From contig CACJMB010000001.1 of NCBI GenBank assembly GCA_902594405.1, positions 1 to 64,000 of the forward strand: a DNA stretch of 64,000 nucleotides, written 5' to 3'. Below are positions 46,211-55,621 of this stretch, piece after piece. The DNA is from an uncultured Pelagibacteraceae bacterium. GTDB lineage: Bacteria; Pseudomonadota; Alphaproteobacteria; Pelagibacterales; Pelagibacteraceae. Position 1 is the stretch's first letter; each line of letters starts with the position of its first letter. The position numbers and the translations under genes are program-made. The notes under the pieces were generated by a model. The model did no database searches, had not been told where the DNA came from, and saw only the letters and a program-made list of their open reading frames with translations.

Positions 46211-46218
46211 ACTTATTT

Positions 46219-47121
46219 ATGTCAGTAAAATTAGGAATAGCACCGATTGCATGGAGTAATGATGACATGCCAGAACTAGGAGGTGATACTTCTTTAGAAC
46301 AATGCTTGTCAGAAGCAAGTCAGGCAGGTTTTATTGGAATTGAGTCTGGAGGAAAATTTCCCAAAACATCTGAGGAGTTAATACCTAAATTAAAAGAGTT
46401 TAATTTAACTCTTTGCTCAGGTTGGTATGGAGCAAACTTAAGAAAAAATAGCATTACAGAGGAAAAAAATTTAATTCAAGATCAGCTAAAATTATTTAAA
46501 GATTGCAATTCACCTTGTATGGTTTTTGCCGAAGTTTCAGGTTCGATCCAAGGAGATCCAAACAGAAGACTTTCCACAAGACCAAAAATGGATCTTGATG
46601 AAGCTAAAGAGTACTATTCAAAAATTTCTGAAATGGGAAAATATTTAGAAGATGAAGGAATGCCTCTTGCTTACCATCATCACATGGGAACAGTGATAGA
46701 AACTGAGGAAGATACCATAAGATTGTTAGAAAATACTGATGACAGTGTTAAACTTACTTTAGATACTGGCCATATGTTGTTTGCTCAGGGTAATTCTCTA
46801 AAAATATTAAAAGATTTCAGTGAAAGACTTATTCATATGCACTGCAAAGATATTAGAAAAGATGTTTTAGAAAAATCTTTGAAAGAAGATTTAAGTTTTA
46901 GAGGAGCATTTTTAGAGGGTGCTTTTACAGTACCTGGAGACGGCTGTATTGATTACAAGCCACTATTTGATGTATTAAAAGAAAAAAATTATTCAGGTTG
47001 GTTGGTAGTTGAAGCTGAGCAAGATCCAGCAAAAGCAAATCCTTTTGAATATGCAAAGATTGGTTATAAATATTTAACTGAAACCTTATATAGCAGCAAT
47101 ATAGAGATTTTTAAAAATTGA
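46219..47121 (+). CDS. iolE: Myo-inosose-2 dehydratase
   Basis: IolE removes water from 2-keto-myo-inositol to give the dione that IolD hydrolyses. The 300-residue TIM-barrel protein has strong family motifs: LGIAPIAWSNDDMPELGGDT, LCSGWYGANL, MPLAYHHHMGTVIET, LTLDTGHMLFAQG, RLIHMHCKDIRKDV, GAFTVPGDGCIDY and WLVVEAEQDPAKANPFEYA. This gene makes the inositol pathway reading of the region convincing. It is divergent from the dehydrogenase-transporter genes. Confidence 0.94.
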   Translation: MSVKLGIAPIAWSNDDMPELGGDTSLEQCLSEASQAGFIGIESGGKFPKTSEELIPKLKEFNLTLCSGWYGANLRKNSITEEKNLIQDQLKLFKDCNSPCMVFAEVSGSIQGDPNRRLSTRPKMDLDEAKEYYSKISEMGKYLEDEGMPLAYHHHMGTVIETEEDTIRLLENTDDSVKLTLDTGHMLFAQGNSLKILKDFSERLIHMHCKDIRKDVLEKSLKEDLSFRGAFLEGAFTVPGDGCIDYKPLFDVLKEKNYSGWLVVEAEQDPAKANPFEYAKIGYKYLTETLYSSNIEIFKN

Positions 47122-47622
47122 TTATCTATAAATAGAAGTAAGTTCGTTGTTTCCTGCTGCAACACAAGGTGATTTAAAACAAGTACCAACAATCCACTCC
47201 GAACCTGGATCAGGTAAAAAATTCGAAGACATTACAAAGATCACTCCCATTTCAACGGCTTGACCAGCTTTACCTTCAGCTTTTATTCTTGGATCAGGAT
47301 CAGTTTTCACTTTTGAATCATCAGAAAATGGATTTTCTATTTTTAAATTTTCATTAATATAATTAACAACTTTATCAGCTATCCATTCACCATTACATGG
47401 ATCACCCCAAACAGTGAATTTACCTTCATCGTTATTTCCACATTTATTAATTTCATCATTAATTAGATCAACAACTTTGTTGTGATTTTCTTTTACTAAA
47501 TTAGCTTTAGCTTCAACAGCTGGTCTTGTACTTGCTGTCCAAATTAACATACCAACTACAAAGATTGCAGACCCTGATACTAAAAATTCTAAAAATCCAA
47601 AATTTTTGAAATTAATTTTCAT
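47122..47622 (-). CDS. Membrane-anchored protein of unknown function
   Basis: This is a 166-residue protein with one N-terminal hydrophobic segment (about residues 9-30, FLEFLVSGSAIFVVGMLIW) followed by a helical region (AVEAKANLVKENHNKVVDLI). Four cysteines (NKCGNN, DPCNGEW, GTCFKSPCVA) could form two disulfides outside the membrane. The N-terminal layout recalls type IV pilin-like proteins, but I see no prepilin cleavage motif. It lies 1 bp before the hydroxyacid dehydrogenase stop in the same direction, after it in the operon. Confidence 0.7.
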   Translation of the reverse strand: MKINFKNFGFLEFLVSGSAIFVVGMLIWTASTRPAVEAKANLVKENHNKVVDLINDEINKCGNNDEGKFTVWGDPCNGEWIADKVVNYINENLKIENPFSDDSKVKTDPDPRIKAEGKAGQAVEMGVIFVMSSNFLPDPGSEWIVGTCFKSPCVAAGNNELTSIYR

Positions 47623-47623
47623 A

Positions 47624-48589
47624 TTAAAGTTTTACAATTTTAGATTTTTCTAACTTTTCCTCAAAAAAATCAATAATATTTTGAATTGTCTCTTTACCCA
47701 TTCTTGTCATACATTCATCGGTAAAAGCTGCAGTATGTGGACTTAAATAAACTTTTTCATTTTTAAGAAGTGGATTATTGTCATCAGGCGGTTCTTTTTT
47801 AAAAACATCAATTCCAGCTCCAAAAATTAAATTTTCATTTAGTGCTTTATCAAGATCTTCTTCATGTATAATTCCACCTCTTGCTGCATTAATGATAATG
47901 CAAGTTTTTTTCATTGTTTTTAATAAATCATAATTAATTAAATTTTCAGTTTTATCCGTTAAAGGCATATGGAGCGAAATAACATCCATAGTTTTTACTG
48001 CTTCAGCTAGATCATCTACTTTTTTTCCACCTAATTCTTCAATTTTATCTTTGTCTACAAATGGATCGTAGACAAATACATTCATTTCGAAACCTAGACA
48101 TCTTTTGATTAAAGCTTTTCCTATTCTTCCAAACCCCATTATTAAAAAATTTTTTTTCCAAACTTCTATTGTTTTTGGTAATTTATTTCTGTCTTTAAAG
48201 TTTCCATCTCTTACTGTTTTGTCAAATAAGTCTTTTCGTTTTGCAATATTTAACAAAACGAACATTACATGTTCTGCAACTGTAACAGCATTTGCGTTAG
48301 CAGTTATTGCTATTTTTATATCTTTTTCTTTAGCTTTTTTTAAATCAATATTGTCGTAACCAACACCATGTCTTGAAATAATTTTTAAATTTTTTGCTTC
48401 TTCAAAGGTTTCACCAGGAAGCTTTGCAATTCTTATTGATGCACCATCGCAATCTTTTAATTTTGATTTTAAATTTTCTACTGAAGTGTCATCAGTTACT
48501 TCAACATCAAAGTTAGGGTGGTTATTAATTAATTCCATACCTTTTTCATGGACTTTTTGAATAATTAATATCTTTTTTTTATTAGTCAT
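47624..48589 (-). CDS. D-isomer-specific 2-hydroxyacid dehydrogenase
   Basis: This is a 321-residue NAD-dependent dehydrogenase of the SerA/GyaR type. Motifs are ISRHGVGYDNIDL, NAVTVAEHVMFVLL, MGFGRIGKALIKRC (NAD-binding), VISLHMPLTDKTENLI with the catalytic-region Arg in INAARGGIIHEEDL, and LSPHTAAFTDEC with the catalytic His. It is too short for a regulated phosphoglycerate dehydrogenase. The substrate is unknown; the TRAP transporter beside it may import it. Confidence 0.88.
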   Translation of the reverse strand: MTNKKKILIIQKVHEKGMELINNHPNFDVEVTDDTSVENLKSKLKDCDGASIRIAKLPGETFEEAKNLKIISRHGVGYDNIDLKKAKEKDIKIAITANANAVTVAEHVMFVLLNIAKRKDLFDKTVRDGNFKDRNKLPKTIEVWKKNFLIMGFGRIGKALIKRCLGFEMNVFVYDPFVDKDKIEELGGKKVDDLAEAVKTMDVISLHMPLTDKTENLINYDLLKTMKKTCIIINAARGGIIHEEDLDKALNENLIFGAGIDVFKKEPPDDNNPLLKNEKVYLSPHTAAFTDECMTRMGKETIQNIIDFFEEKLEKSKIVKL

Positions 48590-48701
48590 AATTATATATC
48601 AACTTTTTTAGAGAGCATTTTTAATACGAAAATTATTCTATAAAGTAAATTAGTTTTTTGATTAAAGTTGTATTTATTAAATAATTAAAATAAATTTAGC
48701 T

Positions 48702-49298
48702 GTGAATTTGACAATTAATATTCTCCTATTTGTTTTTAATATCCTTGAGAAAATAAATACTTTTTTTTTAAGAATTGGCAGACAGTTTGCATGGATAGCA
48801 ATACTTTTGATGGTGATTGTTATTTTAGTACAAGTATTTTTTAGGTATGTATTAAATAATGCACTGCCGTGGCCTGATGAGGTTGCTAGATTTTTAATGT
48901 TATGGATGACAGGATTAATCGCACCTTCCGCCTATAGATGGGGTGGATTTGTTTCTATTGATTTATTAGAGAGATTTTTACCAAAACTTATATCAACATT
49001 ATTAGCTTTATTTTTATTAATAGTATCTCTTTTCGTTTTAGTAATAGGTTTAGAATTAGGTTTTAAACATATTAATGCAGGGTGGATATTTAATTCTTCT
49101 TCGATAAAAATTCCTTTTCATTTAATTGGTGGAAAAGCAGAACCAATAAAATTAGCTTGGATGTACATGTCATTACCAATAGGAATTATTTTTTTAATTT
49201 CTGTAAACATAGAATTAATTCTAAGAAATATTCTTACAAATTTTACAAAGTTAGATTTGCCTGAAGATTACGATAAACAAAAACTGGAGACACAATAA
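48702..49298 (+). CDS. dctQ: TRAP transporter small membrane subunit (DctQ type)
   Basis: This is a 198-residue four-helix membrane protein. QVFFRYVLNNALPWPDEVARFLMLWM is the DctQ signature region (quoted in part), and SAYRWGGFVSIDLL follows. The start is a GTG at 48702. Its stop overlaps the dctM start by 1 bp. DctQ bridges the binding protein and the large subunit in sodium-driven uptake of carboxylates. Confidence 0.91.
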   Translation: MNLTINILLFVFNILEKINTFFLRIGRQFAWIAILLMVIVILVQVFFRYVLNNALPWPDEVARFLMLWMTGLIAPSAYRWGGFVSIDLLERFLPKLISTLLALFLLIVSLFVLVIGLELGFKHINAGWIFNSSSIKIPFHLIGGKAEPIKLAWMYMSLPIGIIFLISVNIELILRNILTNFTKLDLPEDYDKQKLETQ

Positions 49299-50587
49299 TG
49301 TTAGTTTGGTTTCTTCCTTTGTTTTTATTATTTTTGTTAATTGGTTTACCTGTATTTTTTGGACTGTTGGCAGCACCAGGAATTTTGCTTTGGTTAAATG
49401 ATCAAGCTAGAGATGGAGCTATGCTTTATAGAAATATTTATAATGGAATAGATAGCTTTCCTTTGATGGCGATACCATTTTTTATGTTAGCAGGAGAACT
49501 AATGAACAGGGGAGGAATAACTCACAGATTAGTTGAATTTAGTCAAGCAATGATGGGTCACTTAAAAGGTGGATTAGCTCATGTCAATGTTCTGACCTCA
49601 ATGTTGTTTGCTGGTTTATCAGGTTCAGCTGTAGCTGATACATCGGCAATTGGATCAATGCTTATTCCTGCAATGGAAAAACAAGGATATACAAAAAAAT
49701 TTGCAGCAGCTATCACTGCAGCTAGTTCTGTAATTGGACCAATTATTCCTCCATCAGGCATTATGATTATTTACGCCTATGTAATGGGTGAAAGTGTTGC
49801 TGCATTATTTTTAGCTGGAATAGTTCCTGGTATTTTAGTTGGCGTAAGCTTAATGATCACAATAAAATTTATGGCTAAGAGATATAATTTTCCTGCTGTA
49901 ACAAAAAAAACTACTTGGAGCCAAAGGGGCAAAGCATCTCTTAAAGCTTTTTTTCCTTTAATGACACCTGTAATAATTTTAGGTGGAATACTTGGAGGAA
50001 TTTTTACACCAACTGAAGCATCAGCTGTAGCGGCTGCTTATGCAATGTTTATAGGTCTATTTGTTCTGAAATCATTAAAATGGAAAGATATTCCTAAGGT
50101 TATGACAAAAGCAGCAATGGTATCTTCAGTAGTTCTTCTTTTAGTTGGTGCTGCGATGGCTTTTAAAACAGTTGTAAGTTTATCACATGCTCCAGAGCAT
50201 CTTGCTGCATTTGTTTTGGGATTAACTGATAATCCATATGTTTTGTTATTTCTTATAAATATTTTATTATTTGTTGTTGGAATGTTTTTAGATGCAGGTC
50301 CAGCGATAATTATCTTGGGACCAATTCTTGGACCAGTATTTGTTGAGCTAGGTGTTCATCCTGTGCACTTTGCAATTATAATGTCTGTTAATTTAACTGT
50401 TGGTTTAGCAACTCCACCAATGGGCCTTGTTTTATTTGTTGCATCTTCTGTATCTGGGGAAAGAGTTGAAACAATAGCAAAAGCTATATTGCCATTTTTA
50501 GCAGTAGAAGCTATAGTTATATTCTTAATAACCTATTTTCCATCAATCTCGATGACTATTCCTTTGCTTACTGGTTTTGCAAAATAA
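49298..50587 (+). CDS. dctM: TRAP transporter large permease (DctM type)
   Basis: This is a 429-residue protein with about twelve helices. Typical segments are FPLMAIPFFMLAGELMNRGG, LFAGLSGSAVADTSAIGSML, VIGPIIPPSGIMIIYAY and VNLTVGLATPPMGLVLFVASS. The large subunit forms the transport channel. It lies between dctQ and dctP in one operon; a gap of 88 bp separates it from dctP. Confidence 0.95.
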   Translation: MLVWFLPLFLLFLLIGLPVFFGLLAAPGILLWLNDQARDGAMLYRNIYNGIDSFPLMAIPFFMLAGELMNRGGITHRLVEFSQAMMGHLKGGLAHVNVLTSMLFAGLSGSAVADTSAIGSMLIPAMEKQGYTKKFAAAITAASSVIGPIIPPSGIMIIYAYVMGESVAALFLAGIVPGILVGVSLMITIKFMAKRYNFPAVTKKTTWSQRGKASLKAFFPLMTPVIILGGILGGIFTPTEASAVAAAYAMFIGLFVLKSLKWKDIPKVMTKAAMVSSVVLLLVGAAMAFKTVVSLSHAPEHLAAFVLGLTDNPYVLLFLINILLFVVGMFLDAGPAIIILGPILGPVFVELGVHPVHFAIIMSVNLTVGLATPPMGLVLFVASSVSGERVETIAKAILPFLAVEAIVIFLITYFPSISMTIPLLTGFAK

Positions 50588-50675
50588 ATATATTTTTTTT
50601 TACTACTCGATAGACTCTCTAAATCAATTTAAGTATAGTTTGTATACATAAATATTTAAAGAGAGGGAAATAATT

Positions 50676-51728
50676 ATGAGTAAATTAATAAAATCATTTT
50701 TTTCATTATTATTCTTAATCAGTTTTACTGCATCTGTTTCAGCTGCAGATTACAACTTGAGAATGACAATGAACTCTAATGATCAAGATGAAGATTATGA
50801 TGGTGCTGTAGTATTTAAAAACTACGTAGAAGCAGCTTCAAATGGAAAAATAGCTGTAGAACTATTTGTAGGAACGCAGCTTTGTTCAAAAGGTGCTGAG
50901 TGTTTACAAGGTGTATCTGATGGAAGTATAGATATTTACATTTCTACTTCTGGAGGTGCTGCAGGTGTATTTCCATATGTTCAAGTTTTAGATTTACCTT
51001 ATCTAATGGCTGATGACAGAATTGCTGAAGATGTAATGCAAGGTGATTTTGTAAGAACAATGAGAAAAATGGCTCTAAAAGATTCTAATGATTCAATTAG
51101 ATTGATGACAATTGGAAACACTGGAGGATGGAGAAATTTTGCTAATACAAAAAGAAGAATTGCAAATCCGTCTGACATGAAAGGTTTAAAAATCAGAACA
51201 GTTGTAGCTGATTTACCTCAGGAACTTGTAAGAGCATTAGGTGCATCTCCAACTCCTATTCCATGGCCTGAATTATTTACATCATTTCAAACTGGTGTAG
51301 TTGAAGGTTCTAAAAATGGAATTACTGACATTATGAATATGAAGTTTCCTGATGCAGGTCTAAAATATGTTACTTTAGACGGTCATGCATACATGGGAGC
51401 ATTATGGTGGATGAACAATGCAAAATATGAATCTATGTCACCAGATCTTAAAAAAGTAGTGACTGATGGTTTCTATGCTTTGCAGCAAGCAACTTTTGCT
51501 TCTCCTAAAAGAAAATCAATCAAAGCTTATGAGGACTTTGTAGCAGGTGGTGGAGATTTATACGTACCAACGCCTGATCAAAAAGCTAGTTTTAAAAAAG
51601 AAGCTAGTCCAGTGTATGATTGGTTTAAAGCTAATGTTAAAGGTGGAAAAGAAATTTTCAATGCTTTAACTAAAGCAGTAGCTAAAGCAGAGAAAAAAGC
51701 ATCGAGCGCATACAAAAAAGATTTGTAA
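50676..51728 (+). CDS. dctP: TRAP transporter substrate-binding protein (DctP type)
   Basis: This is a 350-residue periplasmic protein with a signal peptide (about residues 1-23, ending SVSAA). The conserved GLKIRTVVADLPQELVRALGASPTPIPWPELFTSFQTGVVEG (in part) contains the Arg that usually binds the ligand carboxylate. A strong GAGAGGGAAA ribosome site precedes the start, as for the ABC binding protein. Neighbouring 2-hydroxyacid dehydrogenase and Gfo/Idh genes hint at a hydroxy or sugar acid ligand. Confidence 0.94.
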   Translation: MSKLIKSFFSLLFLISFTASVSAADYNLRMTMNSNDQDEDYDGAVVFKNYVEAASNGKIAVELFVGTQLCSKGAECLQGVSDGSIDIYISTSGGAAGVFPYVQVLDLPYLMADDRIAEDVMQGDFVRTMRKMALKDSNDSIRLMTIGNTGGWRNFANTKRRIANPSDMKGLKIRTVVADLPQELVRALGASPTPIPWPELFTSFQTGVVEGSKNGITDIMNMKFPDAGLKYVTLDGHAYMGALWWMNNAKYESMSPDLKKVVTDGFYALQQATFASPKRKSIKAYEDFVAGGGDLYVPTPDQKASFKKEASPVYDWFKANVKGGKEIFNALTKAVAKAEKKASSAYKKDL

Positions 51729-51742
51729 TTTCAAATTAATAT

Positions 51743-51770
51743 AATGGGGCGGATTTTAGTTCGCCTCATT
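51743..51770. terminator. Stem-loop between dctP and the convergent Sel1 gene
   Basis: AATGGGGCG and CGCCTCATT can pair (one G-T mismatch), with a loop of about ten bases. It lies 14 bp after the dctP stop and overlaps the Sel1 stop. No T run follows on either strand, so termination strength is uncertain; it may protect the dctP message 3' end. Confidence 0.5.
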
Positions 51771-52239
51771 ATCTAAAAGGATATATCCAAGATTTATAAT
51801 CTTTTATGAGAATATGAGCTTTTTCAATTTGTTCAGGAGTCATTTTTTTAATAACTTCTTCCTGAGAAATTGCAGCATCAGGGTCTCCACCAATAGCAGA
51901 CAAACCATACCACATATAAGCTCTAACAAGATCGGGAGCAGGAAGCCCTCTACCAATTTCGTAATACCATCCAACACCAGATTGAGCGCCAGGATGACCT
52001 TTCATAGAAGATCTGAGATACCATTCGAAAGCTCTAACATCATCTCTTTCAACACCAAGACCCATAGCGTACATAATTCCAATAAGCTCTTCAGCATCGG
52101 CATTACCAGATCTAGCTGCTGGCATAAGTTCTTCCATAGCTTCTTTAAATTTTCCTTCTTCCATCAAATCTCGAGCATTTTCTATTTCTGCAAAAACTAT
52201 GGATGGAAGAAACAAAAGTATAAAAAGATATTTAATCAT
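51769..52239 (-). CDS. Exported Sel1-repeat (TPR-like) protein
   Basis: This is a 156-residue protein with a short signal peptide (MIKYLFILLFLPSIVFA) and about three Sel1 repeats, for example AARSGNADAEELIGIMYAMG and SSMKGHPGAQSGVGWYYEIG. Such repeats form helical scaffolds for protein binding in the periplasm. It is divergent from the cytochrome c peroxidase, with start regions that nearly touch. Confidence 0.82.
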   Translation of the reverse strand: MIKYLFILLFLPSIVFAEIENARDLMEEGKFKEAMEELMPAARSGNADAEELIGIMYAMGLGVERDDVRAFEWYLRSSMKGHPGAQSGVGWYYEIGRGLPAPDLVRAYMWYGLSAIGGDPDAAISQEEVIKKMTPEQIEKAHILIKDYKSWIYPFR

Positions 52240-52248
52240 TTAAAAATA

Positions 52249-53577
52249 ATTATATTTATAATTCCATTTTTAATTTCAGTAAATAAATCTTACGCAATTG
52301 ATTTACCAAAACCATTAAAGAGCGAAGATTTTCATAAAGTTGATATAGAAAAAGTTAAAATTGGAAGACTTCTATTTCATGATAAGATTTTATCGGCAAA
52401 TCGAAACATTGCTTGCGCAACTTGCCATAGTCATGATCTAGGTGGTTCAGATGGACTTTCATTAGGGATTGGTGAAGGAGGACATGGTATTGGATTAGAA
52501 AGAACAGCTGGAACAGGGGATGATAAAATTAAAAAACGTATTCCTAGGAATGCTTTAGCATTATGGAATTTAGGATTTAAAGATATTACAACATTGCTTC
52601 ATGACGGTAGAGTGACTAAATCTGATATATTTGGCAATGGTTTTAATACCCCAGCGCAAGAACTACTACCAAAAGGGCTTGATAATATAGTTGCGGTACA
52701 AGCTTTATTTCCAATGACAAGACAATTTGAAATGGCTGGAAATCCAGGTGAAAATGAAATTATAGGACTTGTTTCAAAAGTTGGTAAAGACAGTATGAGA
52801 ATTGATAGAGTTTGGCCCGTAATTACTCATAGAATAAGAGGAATTCCTGAGTATGTTAAAATGTTTAAACATGCATTTGAGGATGTTGATAATGCTTTAG
52901 ATATAAATATTACACATATAGTAAATTCAATTGCAGCTTTTGAAATTCATGAATGGACCTCTTTTGACTCTCCATTTGATGAATATTTAAATGGAAATAA
53001 ATCAGCTTTAAATTCAAATCAAATTGCAGGTATGAATTTATTCTATGGCAAAGCTAATTGTAGCTCATGTCATTCCGGGTCTTTATTGTCTGATCAAAAA
53101 TTTCATTCAATAGGAATTCCTCAATTTGGGCCTGGAAGGACAAGGCCTTTTGATCCTTATGCACGTGATGTTGGAAGGATGGTTGAAACAGATGATTTGG
53201 ATGACATGTATAAATTTAAAACACCTGCACTTAGAAATGTTTCTTTAACTGCACCTTACGGTCATAATGGTGCTTATCCAACACTTAAAGGCATAATTAA
53301 ACATCATTTAAATCCAGTAGCTATGAATAAAAATTGGAAACCTAAATATGCAAATTTACCTAGTGCTCCATGGTTAGAGCAAATAGACTTTGTAACTTTT
53401 TCTGACAAAAGAGAACAGGATAGAATTATTTCGAGTATTGACATTAAACCAATAGATTTAAGTGAAAAAGAAATTGATCAATTGGTATCTTTTTTACAAT
53501 CTTTAACTGGAAAAAGTGGAAATCAAAGACCCCTTGGTAAACCAGAAAAAGTACCAAGTGGATTAACAATTGATTAA
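52249..53577 (+). CDS. Di-haem cytochrome c peroxidase/MauG family protein (no ordinary start codon)
   Basis: The mature part begins around 52290 after a signal-like stretch (IIPFLISVNKSYA). Two haem motifs are clear: CATCH (about 52411-52425) and CSSCH (about 53060-53075), with the MauG/CcpA-type segments PALRNVSLTAPYGHNGAYP and GIIKHHLNP. No in-frame ATG, GTG or TTG occurs near the signal sequence; the next upstream ATG codons lie inside the antisense Sel1 gene. I placed the start at an ATT (52249) only as a guess. A sequencing error or an upstream leader fusion are alternatives. The protein would reduce peroxide using cytochrome c. Confidence 0.8.
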   Translation: MIFIIPFLISVNKSYAIDLPKPLKSEDFHKVDIEKVKIGRLLFHDKILSANRNIACATCHSHDLGGSDGLSLGIGEGGHGIGLERTAGTGDDKIKKRIPRNALALWNLGFKDITTLLHDGRVTKSDIFGNGFNTPAQELLPKGLDNIVAVQALFPMTRQFEMAGNPGENEIIGLVSKVGKDSMRIDRVWPVITHRIRGIPEYVKMFKHAFEDVDNALDINITHIVNSIAAFEIHEWTSFDSPFDEYLNGNKSALNSNQIAGMNLFYGKANCSSCHSGSLLSDQKFHSIGIPQFGPGRTRPFDPYARDVGRMVETDDLDDMYKFKTPALRNVSLTAPYGHNGAYPTLKGIIKHHLNPVAMNKNWKPKYANLPSAPWLEQIDFVTFSDKREQDRIISSIDIKPIDLSEKEIDQLVSFLQSLTGKSGNQRPLGKPEKVPSGLTID

Positions 53578-53608
53578 ACTTATTTAATTAAACTGATAAA
53601 TAATAAAT

Positions 53609-54691
53609 ATGGAAAAAATTAAATATGGAATAATTGGAGCTGGCACAATGGCTCGAGAACATATTTTAAATTTATCTTTAATAGATGAAGCACAAGTAGT
53701 TGCTCTTTCAGATCCTCATGAGGAGTCTTTGAAACAGTGCCAAGAATTACTCAAATCAGAAGCTGTTTGCTTTAAAAATCATCAAGATCTGATCAAAGAA
53801 AATTTAGTTGATGTTTATATAATTTCATCTCCTAATTTTACTCATATTCAAATTTTAAAAGATGTAATTAAAACCAAGAAACATATATTGGTTGAAAAAC
53901 CTTTGTGCACTAAGACAAAAGATTGTTTAGAAATAGAAAAACTTACTAAAAATTACCCTTCAGTTTTTTGGACTGCAATGGAATATAGGTACATGCCTCC
54001 TGTTTCAAAATTTATCAAAGAAATTCACAACAAAACAATTGGTGACCTAAAAACATTAACAATAAGAGAACATAGATTTCCTTTCTTAAAAAAAGTAAAT
54101 GATTGGAACAGATTTGAAAAAAATACTGGAGGAACTTTAGTTGAAAAGTGTTGTCATTTTTTTGATTTGATGCGTTTTATTATTAAGAGTGATCCCGTAA
54201 GTGTTTATGCGAGTGGGGGACAAGATGTAAATCATTTAGATGAAGATTATGATGGTAAAAAACCAGATATTATTGATAACGCTTATGTAATTGTTAATTT
54301 TGAGAATGGCTCAAGAAGTATGCTTGAGCTTTGTATGTTTGCCGAAAATTCTGAAATGCAAGAAGAGTTAACTGCAACAGGAAATATTGGTAAAATTGAA
54401 ACTTCAGTTCCTTCAAATGAGTCTGGGAAAACTACTTCTGATGTAAGAATTGGTATGAGAGACGGAAAAACTAAACAAGAAAGTGTTAGTGTGGATCCAA
54501 AAATACTTGAAGCAGGACATCATCATGGTTCAACTTATTATGAACATTTAGCCTTTATAAATGCAGTAAAAAATAAATTAAAGCCAGAGGTATCTTTGAA
54601 TGATGGGTTAATTGCAGTTGCAGTTGGAGAAGCTGCCGAGACATCAATTAAACTTGGAAGAGTAGTTAAGTTAAACGAGATAATTACTTAA
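53609..54691 (+). CDS. Gfo/Idh/MocA family oxidoreductase
   Basis: This is a 360-residue protein with Rossmann motif IIGAGTMAREHILN, VDVYIISSPNFTHIQIL, and cofactor/substrate motif LVEKPLCTKTKDC. Later EYRYMPPVSKFI and EKCCHFFDLMRFI are family-like. Substrate is unknown; this is the third Gfo/Idh gene in the accessory region. The stop overlaps the convergent hydroxyacid dehydrogenase by 8 bp. Confidence 0.87.
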   Translation: MEKIKYGIIGAGTMAREHILNLSLIDEAQVVALSDPHEESLKQCQELLKSEAVCFKNHQDLIKENLVDVYIISSPNFTHIQILKDVIKTKKHILVEKPLCTKTKDCLEIEKLTKNYPSVFWTAMEYRYMPPVSKFIKEIHNKTIGDLKTLTIREHRFPFLKKVNDWNRFEKNTGGTLVEKCCHFFDLMRFIIKSDPVSVYASGGQDVNHLDEDYDGKKPDIIDNAYVIVNFENGSRSMLELCMFAENSEMQEELTATGNIGKIETSVPSNESGKTTSDVRIGMRDGKTKQESVSVDPKILEAGHHHGSTYYEHLAFINAVKNKLKPEVSLNDGLIAVAVGEAAETSIKLGRVVKLNEIIT

Positions 54692-55604
54692 AAAAATCTA
54701 TCGCTTTTTTAACTATAAAATTACTAACTCTTATATTTGACTCTGTTGTGACACCTGAAATATGAGGTGTTAAAATACAATTCATTTCAGATGATATTTT
54801 TTCGTATAAATCTTTTTTAATAGGTTCATTTTCAAAAACATCTAATGCAAATCCTGAAATTAGATTTTGATCATAAGCATCTATAAGATCATTCTCATTT
54901 ACAACACTACCTCTTGAAGTATTAATTATTATTGGCTGTTTTTGCATTTTAGAGAATGAAGACTTGTTTATTAGATTTTTTGTCTCTTTGGTTAATGGTA
55001 AGTGTAAAGAAATAATATCTGCATCTTTAAATACATTTTCTAATGAAGATAATTTATAATTTTTCTCATTATCATCTAATTTTTTAATGTAAGGATCATA
55101 AGCCAAAACATTTAGGCCATTTTTCAAACTATAGTCTGCAACCTTTCTACCAATGGTCCCTAAACCTACTATTCCAATACATTTTCCATTTATCTCAGCA
55201 GATTTAATTGTAGTTCTAGGCCAATTACCTTTGACCGTTCCATTATGAAACATAGGAATTTTTTTTATCAAAAACATCGAGGATGAAATTACATACTCTG
55301 CCACAGAATCTGCATTCATACCAGTTGCTGGTTGGACATGAATATTTTTGCTTTTACAAAATTCAGTATCAATATTATCCAAACCAACACCCAATCTTCC
55401 AACAAATTTTAAATTTTTTGCGTTAGATAGAATATTTTTATTAACCTGAGTTTTGTTTCTAACAATTAAACCGTCATAATCTTTAATTATCTCTAAAAGT
55501 TCCTCTTCTTTTTCCCAGAGCTTTTCATCAAATTTGATTTCAAAATTATTATTTAAGTCGTCTAAACTACTCTTATTAATAAATTCAGTTATCAAAATTT
55601 TCAT
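54684..55604 (-). CDS. D-isomer-specific 2-hydroxyacid dehydrogenase
   Basis: This is a 306-residue protein with VGRLGVGLDNIDTEFC, NADSVAEYVISSSM, GIVGLGTIGRKVADYS (NAD-binding), ISLHLPLTKETKNLI, NTSRGSVVNENDLI and the His in LTPHISGVTTES. It is similar in plan to the dehydrogenase at 47624-48589, so the region has two. Upstream lies a PhyH-like oxygenase gene in the same direction. Confidence 0.88.
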   Translation of the reverse strand: MKILITEFINKSSLDDLNNNFEIKFDEKLWEKEEELLEIIKDYDGLIVRNKTQVNKNILSNAKNLKFVGRLGVGLDNIDTEFCKSKNIHVQPATGMNADSVAEYVISSSMFLIKKIPMFHNGTVKGNWPRTTIKSAEINGKCIGIVGLGTIGRKVADYSLKNGLNVLAYDPYIKKLDDNEKNYKLSSLENVFKDADIISLHLPLTKETKNLINKSSFSKMQKQPIIINTSRGSVVNENDLIDAYDQNLISGFALDVFENEPIKKDLYEKISSEMNCILTPHISGVTTESNIRVSNFIVKKAIDFFK

Positions 55605-55621
55605 AATTAATAATTGATATT

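Noticed and set aside
51814..52245. N-terminal extension of the cytochrome c peroxidase frame back to an ATG at 51814
   Set aside because: The extension is antisense to the whole Sel1-repeat gene, has no peroxidase features, and would bury the signal peptide inside the protein.
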